DNA of 64,000 bases, taken from positions 1 through 64,000 of the forward strand of contig WSYJ01000156.1 in assembly GCA_020186115.1 (NCBI GenBank), read 5' to 3'. Shown piece by piece: positions 57,577 through 64,000 of the stretch. Every line of letters starts with the position of its first letter. The stretch's first letter is position 1. The notes beneath the pieces were generated by a model. The model was given only the letters and a program-made list of their open reading frames with translations, did not search any database and was not told the origin of the DNA. Both the position numbers and the translations under genes were made by a program. Source of the DNA: Histomonas meleagridis. Its lineage: Eukaryota > Parabasalia > Tritrichomonadida > Dientamoebidae.

Positions 57577-58875
57577 AATGTAAAATTTTGTTAACCAAAA
57601 TATAATAAAATGACTTATTAAATATTTTTATTGTTCGTTATAGATAAGTTATTGTTCAATATATTTTTTCGATCACGATGAAATTTTCCTTATTTTAATG
57701 ATATATTACTAACATTAAACATTAAAATTTATTTTTCTTTGAATTGAATGATTTATGTTGAATGAATTACAAAAATTGCGTTGTCACTTTTTGTTTCAAA
57801 ATAAAAATAGTAAACGGCCGATATTTTTCATTGTTACGAATTCCAAAACGAGGTAATTATACAGGTTATTTTATTAAAATTTTAAATAGAGGTCCAGATG
57901 GTGTTCAACAAAAAAATCATATTCAAGAAAATCACAATCAAAAAAGAAATAAGAAAATTGTTAACACAAAAAAGAAGAAACAAATCAATGAAGCTAAAAC
58001 TAAAACTAACCATCACAAAACGAAATTAAAAGCGAAGCATAATGAAAATAATTGGCGAACGAATAATAAAGTTTTAGAAGAAAAGTTCCAAGAGTTTTGT
58101 CTTTTGAAAGGAATAGATAAACTTGCTAAAAAGAATTATGATGATAAAGTAGATATTGATAATATTCAAACAGAAGATTCTTTTATATCGTCTACAATTT
58201 CAGATTTTCTCAAACTTGAACAAAATCTTTCAATTTCATCAGAAAATGAAACAGAAGAAGAGACAGAACAATTTCGGTACAATTTTCTTGATGATTATTC
58301 AGAAGGATTTTTATCAAGTGAAGAAAATTATTTTACAAATTCATTTAATTTAAAATCTTTCATTGAAAGTTATTTACCAAAATCAATTTATGAAACTCTT
58401 TGTAATAATGCAAGACATAATGTGAAAGAATTTTTATTTTCAAACTTCAAAGATAAAACGACAAAATTTTCAGATCATCATGAAAATGTTCAACTAATCA
58501 TTGATACGATTACAGAGATTATTGACGACACGAATGAATTTCCAGACGATTATTCTGATTTCATCAATCAACTTGTTGTTAAATTAACACGAAAACCATT
58601 TTCAGTCACGAAAACATTTGAAAGGATTGAAGAAGAATTTGAAAATGAAAATCTTGAGACAGAACTCGAAAATATTCAACAAATTAGTGAAGAAATATTA
58701 AACCAAAATTTAAAACTAATTATAGGACTTAAATAAAATAAAATAAAATCAATTAATATGAGACGAATAGAACTTGTCTCATTTTGTTTGAATAAAAATT
58801 TCCTATTTTTAAAAGTTATGTGATTTTTATAATTTAAAATGTTTCTATTCTTTTGTAGTGCTGTTTCTAGTGTTT
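57536..58875 (+). repeat. Right arm core of large inverted repeat
   Basis: Near-identical inverted copy of 42101-43444. Runs from the last codons of the karyopherin gene, through the 324-codon frame, to the 11th codon of a broken surface-protein gene, ending at an ATTCAA string where identity falls to below about 90%. Confidence 0.95.
57762..58736 (+). CDS. Hypothetical protein, open copy in the right arm
   Basis: 324 residues, no recognised family. Basic Lys/Asn/Gln-rich first third (about 20-110, with GNYTGYFIKILNRGPDGVQQ), acidic Glu/Ser middle (about 155-180), then helical segments (about 190-320) with SYLPKSIYETLCNNARHN and DDYSDFINQLVVKL. It has no methionine other than the first, which is odd for its length, and TCACTTTTTG plus AAACGGCC, promoter-like strings here, lie inside its first 25 codons. 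It may therefore be a chance or decayed frame, or start elsewhere after splicing. The counterpart in the left arm is broken. Lacks a signal peptide or membrane helix. Confidence 0.45.
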   Translation: MNYKNCVVTFCFKIKIVNGRYFSLLRIPKRGNYTGYFIKILNRGPDGVQQKNHIQENHNQKRNKKIVNTKKKKQINEAKTKTNHHKTKLKAKHNENNWRTNNKVLEEKFQEFCLLKGIDKLAKKNYDDKVDIDNIQTEDSFISSTISDFLKLEQNLSISSENETEEETEQFRYNFLDDYSEGFLSSEENYFTNSFNLKSFIESYLPKSIYETLCNNARHNVKEFLFSNFKDKTTKFSDHHENVQLIIDTITEIIDDTNEFPDDYSDFINQLVVKLTRKPFSVTKTFERIEEEFENENLETELENIQQISEEILNQNLKLIIGLK

Positions 58876-59513
58876 GATTCAACATATACGCTTACAAAAG
58901 ACATTTGACTTATGATTTCTCCTTATGTATATTCACCAATGATTATTAATATGGTTCTTCCGGAAGGAGTTACAGAACCAAGATCAATTAAAATATATTT
59001 TGATGAACCGAATGATATGTTTCAATCAGAATTATTTAATAAAACTTTTGATGTATTTTTTTAATGAAAAAAATAAGTATGATCGTAATGCAACAATAGG
59101 ATTTACTTTCACAGGAGAATGGAATAACATTCGAAACTCCAATTTAACACTTCTTGCATCAGATCTTAATAGAAAGTTCATTGATGTCACAGGAATTCCA
59201 GCAAACATTAATTATACACTTAGTGATGACAAAATATTCCATATCACAGAAGCAAGTGAAGGAAGTGATGATGGTGATGAAACTGAAATCATCACCGAAT
59301 CACAAACTGCTATTAGTAATTTAACTGAAACAGCAAGTACAACTATAATCGAAATTCGAAGCGAAAGTGAAATTATTACTCAAGCAGAAAGTGAAATAAG
59401 CATCGAACCAGAAACAGAAAATGCAGTGTACACTCCGTCATATGGATCCAATACTCGCTTGCCTCATTACAATTCTCATTGCATTTGTGTATGAATCTGC
59501 GTTCAACTGTTAA
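58839..59513 (+). pseudogene. Broken relative of the 364-residue surface protein
   Basis: Begins with MFLFFCSAVSS identical to the intact gene, then jumps at ATTCAA to sequence matching its residues from about 200, skipping about 575 bases (not a multiple of three). A TGA (codon for Ser in the intact gene) and an indel near 59050 follow, then a clear frame (NKYDRNATIGFTFTGEWNNI, ASDLNRKFIDVTGIPANINY). It has an extra Ser/Thr/Glu-rich stalk and, after another frame change, a hydrophobic end ILACLITILIAFVY. The 3' part is only about 85-88% identical to the intact gene. Confidence 0.75.
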
Positions 59514-59676
59514 ATAAAAATTTTTGAATTATACCAATTTACCCATCGCCAAAAATGAAACTTTTAACTTTTTTAAGTGATATTAATTATATTTCTAAAA
59601 TTTTTTTATAAATTAATGATATCAATATCATATTATTTGGTACACAACAAATCGACATAACTCATTGAGTACTCAT

Positions 59677-59686
59677 CACACACACA

Positions 59687-59718
<32 letters not shown>

Positions 59719-59719
59719 T
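59677..59719. repeat. (CA)12 microsatellite plus A19
   Basis: Twelve CA units followed directly by about nineteen A, ending 13 bases from the stop of the minus-strand pseudokinase gene, so its 3' UTR would begin with a U-run and (GU)12. Confidence 0.9.
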
Positions 59720-59732
59720 ACTTAACGAGATT

Positions 59733-61997
59733 TTACGCAATAGTTTTAGAATTCCTTAAATTTTGGAATATTATATTTCTATACCTTTCGAATATCATTG
59801 GAATTCTCATTTTCCCAATCGCTTGGGGCACCCCATTGTCCAACAACATTTTGTGCGTTTTGTTATAATACGACAAAATTGTTATAATCGACAATGTCAT
59901 CATTGCCGTTTGCGACGGCCCATTTAATAGTTTACCGAATGTCGGGATTAACAACAAATATTTATCGGAATACGTCACACGTACCAATGATTCAGTCATT
60001 AATATTCCGACATTCAAAAGTTGCCAATCGTTATTCGCAAACGCAAATCCAAAAAACTTTTCGATGATATTATTATCGCAAAGTTTCGTCACCATTTCGG
60101 GCTTAAGTGATATTCTTCTTATGATTGTTCCGATTGTTTTTAGTATCGTTACATCGCCGTTTTCGATTAACTTTATTAAGAAAGTTGGTAATGTCGAAAC
60201 ATGTGAAATTTGCGATCGATTTTCATGTTTGGAAAATAATACCATAAATAATATCAAACTATCGCCGAGACTGAACTTGGAATCAAGCCAATAGTCCATA
60301 GTTTTGATCAAATATTTGGACCCCGAATTGGTTTTGGCAATCTTGAAAAGAATCAACGGAGAATAACGAATGGTTTTGCAGTTGTCGACTAATGAGTCTA
60401 TAAGTTGCTTGGACGTGGGAACTTCTGTCATTTTTAGAAGCATTTGGGATGCATTTAACTGTGTTTTGGGATTCGATAAATGACGTGATACTAAATCAAT
60501 GTCAATGTCGTCAGGAGTGTTGATATGGCCTGTAAGAGCTGTGTAGGAACTACAGATTGTGCTTGGATTTTGGGATTGAAGGCCTCTATTAAAGATTGTG
60601 AGACACTTGCTAAGATACCGAAACTTGAACTCTGGACAATAAAGAAGGAGGTTAGCTAAGATATTGTTGTAGGTGGCTGCATAATCTGTGGATAATATGA
60701 GTTCATATGAATTTACAAATGGTTCAATAACTCGTGCACAATTGATATTGTCTTTGGCTTGATGTGCAATTTGAGAGAAAAGAGATATGACTTTTTGCAT
60801 ATGCATTGTTGATATTGGTAATAAGTTCGAAATAAGTGAAGGCGGAATTTTATCAGGATGTGACTTAGCAACACTAAGTAATATTACATAGATAGATTCT
60901 AAATACTGAGTATCAGTAAAGGAAAATTGGCTTAATAAATCAGAATCAACAAACGAAGGAACATAATCGAGTGACCGTTTAAATAGCTGTGAAATTTCTG
61001 TCAAAACCGTCGCCATGATTGTGGGCATTGTAGCATGAGAAAAGCAAGGCTTTATAGCTTGGAAGAATTGAAGAGATGTCTTTGGAGTGATTTTTTGAAT
61101 TACCATTTGATATACTTCCAAAAATAACTTATGATTAGAATTTCCCAAAATTCGGATATATGAAGCTGGAATCTCATTGCTAGAACTATCATATGTGGAA
61201 TGATTAAAATGTACAACCTTGAATTTGTTATCGTTGGAATCAAGTAATAATAAAAATGTGGAAATTGAATTTTCATCAGTACCTTCGAAATAAGAGTCTT
61301 TGTTATGAAGAATTTCATAAACACTTGAAAACGATGATTGGTTGTATGGATCTTTTTTCCAGCAATAAAGAATTAAATCTCGAAGACCTTCTGGAATATC
61401 ATATGAAGGCGAAACTGGTTCGGTATGAACTTCATCTGTGAGAAGAGAGAGAAGAATTAAGCCGAAAAGATATACATCATATGATAAATCATGATTAACA
61501 AAACTGACATTTTCGAAATTACAAAGTTTTGGAAGAAGTTCATCATCTAAATAAATATTTTCAAGCGTTAGGTTTCCATACATTATGTTTTGTTTATGCA
61601 AAGACAACATAGCATTTGCTATTGCGATTGCAATCTTTGTTTTATCAGTTGGTGATAATGATGGTGCTCCTTCTTTATGCTTTATAACGTCTAAGAGTGT
61701 TGTTTTTGATACATATTTTGTGAAAACTGCATAAGGTATGCTATCATCATAACCAAAAAAGTTTGAAATAAAATAATTTCTAGTTTTGGATAATGTCACT
61801 ACTTCATGGATAAATTGTAACTTGGTAATATCTGCATTTGATGCATCTTGTGGAAATTTTTTCATTATACATTTGATATTTGATGGAATATGGGTAACCT
61901 CAAATATGTTTTCTTCTATCTTCTCTCCAACCTTAAAATCTGCGCTTTTTACGAGAGAGAAAACAAATGGCGAAAGAATTTCTTCCGCAGATTTCAT
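59733..61997 (-). CDS. Pseudokinase with C-terminal HEAT/ARM-like region
   Basis: 754 residues. Kinase-like domain at about 15-235: VTHIPSNIKCIMKKF with a possible VAIK-type lysine, then KQNIMYGNLTLENIYL where HRD is YGN, and KLCNFENV where DFG is NFE, followed by DVYLFGLILLSLL (family: D-W-S-G---EL). The catalytic Asp and the metal-binding Asp are both gone, so it is a pseudokinase. The remaining 500 residues are helical repeats of ARM/HEAT type. Many trichomonad TKL-like genes share this layout, with helix repeats after the kinase domain. Probably a scaffold. Initiator-like TCACTTTTT lies 15 bases before the ATG. Confidence 0.75.
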   Translation of the reverse strand: MKSAEEILSPFVFSLVKSADFKVGEKIEENIFEVTHIPSNIKCIMKKFPQDASNADITKLQFIHEVVTLSKTRNYFISNFFGYDDSIPYAVFTKYVSKTTLLDVIKHKEGAPSLSPTDKTKIAIAIANAMLSLHKQNIMYGNLTLENIYLDDELLPKLCNFENVSFVNHDLSYDVYLFGLILLSLLTDEVHTEPVSPSYDIPEGLRDLILYCWKKDPYNQSSFSSVYEILHNKDSYFEGTDENSISTFLLLLDSNDNKFKVVHFNHSTYDSSSNEIPASYIRILGNSNHKLFLEVYQMVIQKITPKTSLQFFQAIKPCFSHATMPTIMATVLTEISQLFKRSLDYVPSFVDSDLLSQFSFTDTQYLESIYVILLSVAKSHPDKIPPSLISNLLPISTMHMQKVISLFSQIAHQAKDNINCARVIEPFVNSYELILSTDYAATYNNILANLLLYCPEFKFRYLSKCLTIFNRGLQSQNPSTICSSYTALTGHINTPDDIDIDLVSRHLSNPKTQLNASQMLLKMTEVPTSKQLIDSLVDNCKTIRYSPLILFKIAKTNSGSKYLIKTMDYWLDSKFSLGDSLILFMVLFSKHENRSQISHVSTLPTFLIKLIENGDVTILKTIGTIIRRISLKPEMVTKLCDNNIIEKFFGFAFANNDWQLLNVGILMTESLVRVTYSDKYLLLIPTFGKLLNGPSQTAMMTLSIITILSYYNKTHKMLLDNGVPQAIGKMRIPMIFERYRNIIFQNLRNSKTIA

Positions 61998-62425
61998 TTA
62001 ATTAAAAAGTGACACTGCTTTTTGAAATATTTTGATTAACGGTACCATATTTTGATTGAATTTCTATCGGATTTATCGCTTCACTTTTGTCCCATTTTAT
62101 TACTGCTGATAATATCATGATTTTATTCAAACGTAGATCTCTAATGTATTTTGTCTGGCATGCCGCTTAGAATATCTTAAAAGTTGGATTTCGAGTAAAT
62201 AAATAACAATTATTGAAATGACAAAGATTTCTAAATACCAATTAGCCCTTCTTATACAAAATAATTAGCGCATATAAAAATTTTATTTAGCTAATGAATA
62301 GGGGAGTAGGAAGCTCTCAAAAATGATATTCATATTTTGGTGAAATTGATCATTCGTTTTTGATAAACATATTTTGTAATTACTTGTAATAAGAATTTTA
62401 ACGTCTAGCCAGAACAAAATTAATT
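61998..62425. other. Intergenic, divergent from H-protein 3' end
   Basis: Upstream region of the pseudokinase gene (TCACTTTTT at 62004-62012 on the minus strand) and AT-rich 3' flank of the H-protein gene. No gene or RNA recognised. Confidence 0.4.
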
Positions 62426-62818
62426 TTAACTTTTAGACTTTAAAAAATTATTATATTCGGCTTCATTCATGAGTTTGGAAGTATCGTCACTATCAAGGCC
62501 AAGCTTAAGAATCCAGCCTTCTTTTTCAGGAGATTTATTAACTAATGATGGGTCATTTTGAACAGCTTTATTGGCTTCAATGATTTTGCCAGGTAATGGT
62601 GCAAATATTGGAGATGTAGCTTTAGTAGATTCTATGTCGCACAATTCATCACCTGCCTTAACTTCTTTTCCAATTTGGGGTTCTACAAAATTCACGTCGC
62701 CAAGATGATGTACAGCATATGATGTAATACCAACAGTACCTACACGTCCAACAATATCGATCCATTCATGAGTTGGAGTATAAAATTTTGCAAATGATCT
62801 CATAACAGAAGAAATCAT
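62426..62818 (-). CDS. gcvH: Glycine cleavage system H-protein, hydrogenosomal
   Basis: 130 residues. H-protein fold from TPTHEW at 14-19 (family start: -T--HEW) through VGITSYAVHHLGDVNFVEP, then DELCDIESTKATSPIFAPLP, where Lys66 is the lipoylation site, to LVNKSPEKEGWILKL. The first 12 residues (MISSVMRSFAKF) are short, with Ser and Arg and a hydrophobic stretch, like hydrogenosome targeting signals cut after R-S-F or R-x-F. T. vaginalis is known to keep H- and L-proteins but to lack the decarboxylase and aminomethyltransferase, so its role may be oxidation of a lipoyl carrier in another pathway. Start: ATG 62818, 4 bases after TCATTTTA. Confidence 0.93.
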   Translation of the reverse strand: MISSVMRSFAKFYTPTHEWIDIVGRVGTVGITSYAVHHLGDVNFVEPQIGKEVKAGDELCDIESTKATSPIFAPLPGKIIEANKAVQNDPSLVNKSPEKEGWILKLGLDSDDTSKLMNEAEYNNFLKSKS

Positions 62819-62821
62819 TTA

Positions 62822-62829
62822 TAAAATGA
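62822..62829 (-). promoter_or_regulatory. Initiator-like element, gcvH
   Basis: TCATTTTA read toward the gene; its A is 9 bases before the ATG, the normal trichomonad start-site distance. Confidence 0.4.
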
Positions 62830-63044
62830 AATTCAGGAATACGTTAAAAATTGTGTAAGAAGAAACCGTTTGACGATGAAATCAATTTTTGAGAGCTTTC
62901 GACATATTTATCTTCAGAAAATTCTGCAGTGTTTTCAGTATAACGATAAAACTTTTCAATGTCACTTTGGGGTGGGCCAAAAGGAACGTTATTTTTAGTC
63001 GTTCTTGTAACGTTCTCTGGTATGTGATCAACGGTTTTTAATTC

Positions 63045-63611
63045 ATGATTTCTTTAAAGGTTGTCCTTGTAGGAGATGCAAAAGTTGGGAAAAGTTGCAT
63101 ACTAAACAGGCTTGTTCATGGAACATTTGATAAAAATACACCTGCTACAATTGGCGCTGCTTTTATGGCAAAAATAATCCAAACACCAAATGAAACTGTA
63201 CGTCTTCAACTATGGGATACTGCAGGACAAGAGAAGTTCAGGTCTCTCGCGCCAATGTACTATCGATCAGCAGCTGTTGCTGTTCTTGTTTATGATGTAA
63301 CATCTCGAGAGAGTCTTGTAGGACTTGAAGAATGGGCTGCTGAGATAAACGATAAGACACCTCAACATTCAAAACTTGTTATAATTGGAAATAAAATTGA
63401 TCTCGAAGATCAAAGATGTATTTCCACTCAACAAGGTAAAGAATTTGCAGAACAAATCGGAGCTGTGATTCATGCCGAAACATCAGCTAAAACAGGTGAA
63501 GGGATCAATGAAGTTTTTGCAAAAATTGCAGAACTTGAAATCACGCAAGACGATATTGTCGAAAACCCAAAAGAACTCCAATCAAAAAATGAATCTGGAT
63601 GCTCTTGTTGA
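63045..63611 (+). CDS. Rab5/Rab21-like small GTPase
   Basis: 188 residues. P-loop GDAKVGKS at 10-17, switch I TPATIGAAFMAK (the IGAAF string is typical of Rab5/21/22), WDTAGQEKFRSLAPMYYRSA with Gln, GNKIDL, ETSAKTG and a C-terminal CSC for geranylgeranylation. Rab5-like GTPases act at early endosomes. All catalytic residues are present, unlike the Rab-like gene at 6.9 kb, which has Asp61. Start at the ATG at 63045; an upstream GGTATGTGATC is not a plausible donor since the frame starts normally. Confidence 0.95.
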   Translation: MISLKVVLVGDAKVGKSCILNRLVHGTFDKNTPATIGAAFMAKIIQTPNETVRLQLWDTAGQEKFRSLAPMYYRSAAVAVLVYDVTSRESLVGLEEWAAEINDKTPQHSKLVIIGNKIDLEDQRCISTQQGKEFAEQIGAVIHAETSAKTGEGINEVFAKIAELEITQDDIVENPKELQSKNESGCSC

Positions 63612-64000
63612 TACAGCTATCACTTTAATAAAAATAGTATAAAATATTTAGTATCATTTAAAACTATTATAATTCCCTTAACCGGACTTATGTGAAGAAA
63701 AGCAAATAGTTTATTGTGCGGTTGTCGTCGTAATAAGTGAATAATTAAACTTTATGAATGAATTTGAATTAGGATTAAAAAGTGAATTTTTTTTATAATT
63801 TTTTTAATTCATTTTTTACCCAAATCTACACAGAAGTCTCTGGTTGATTTTTCGTGGGTATGAAAATATAGTCGTATAATGAATTTGCATCACGAAGTAA
63901 ATTCTTTTTTGTTTTATTTTTTACTTGATGCATTTTCTTTTAGCTTTATTAAAAAAGAATATATATTGGGTGATTAGTTAAAAAATGTTAATCACCAAAT
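63612..64000. other. 3' flank, nothing recognised
   Basis: AT-rich sequence at the right edge of the window; any gene here would begin beyond it. Confidence 0.4.

Noticed and set aside
57762..58736. Transposase or integrase of a mobile element at the inverted repeat
   Set aside because: No DDE, HTH or other recombinase signature can be seen, and the arms are not at element ends.
63018..63044. GTATGT donor-like string before the Rab5-like gene
   Set aside because: The gene has a normal ATG and complete N-terminus, and no acceptor follows that would give a better start.

Overview
The window looks like nuclear DNA of a parabasalid protist (trichomonad), possibly Tritrichomonas; the genus is a guess. 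It is very AT-rich and gene-dense. It encodes eukaryotic ribosomal proteins, karyopherins, BEACH, DOCK, DENN, Pumilio and MOZART1 proteins with almost no introns. Other lineage hints are an H-protein with a short hydrogenosome-style presequence, ankyrin genes of the trichomonad DUF3447-like type, R2R3 Myb proteins, TCAYTT initiator-like elements just upstream of ATGs, and one short intron with a GTATGT donor and a TTAAC...ACAG acceptor.

Layout. 0-2.4 kb: a 1.3 kb non-coding element with ~215 bp terminal inverted repeats, next to a transposase-like fragment. 2.8-7.5 kb: enolase with an N-terminal docking domain, a two-kinase-domain protein and a Rab-like GTPase, all on the minus strand. 7.6-15.5 kb: a BTB/discoidin-like protein converging on a 2015-residue PH-BEACH-WD40 protein. 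16-23.4 kb: Myb, MOZART1, eL31, a karyopherin-like HEAT protein, a decayed ankyrin gene, an E2-fold protein and a C2 protein. 23.9-31.4 kb: three plus-strand genes for small-GTPase signalling in a row (Rac, DENN protein, DOCK exchange factor). 31.5-36.4 kb: ERV41/46-type cargo receptor with one intron, a decayed uL6 gene, an auxin-efflux-type carrier, uS4 and a second Myb. 36.4-39.2 kb: non-coding, with a perfect 19-bp hairpin beside an 11-G run. 39.2-41 kb: ABCB half-transporter.

41.0-59.5 kb is the most unusual part. Two inverted arms about 14 kb apart share a ~1.34 kb near-identical core that is flanked on both sides by clearly more diverged homologous sequence. The left arm keeps an intact surface-protein gene and a broken copy of a 324-codon reading frame; the right arm keeps the open 324-codon frame and a broken surface-protein gene. 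Between the arms lie a karyopherin, an LRR protein, ribosomal P1, a type I surface protein, a Pumilio protein, an ankyrin gene with a broken tail, an ankyrin pseudogene and a second karyopherin. 59.7-63.6 kb: a pseudokinase-HEAT protein, glycine-cleavage H-protein and a Rab5-like GTPase.

The genes do not form operons; most have their own short intergenic promoter. Themes are vesicle traffic and GTPase control (Rab-like, Rab5-like, Rac, DENN, DOCK, BEACH, ERV46), nuclear transport (three karyopherin-like proteins) and translation. Family calls come from motif reading by eye. No database search was run.
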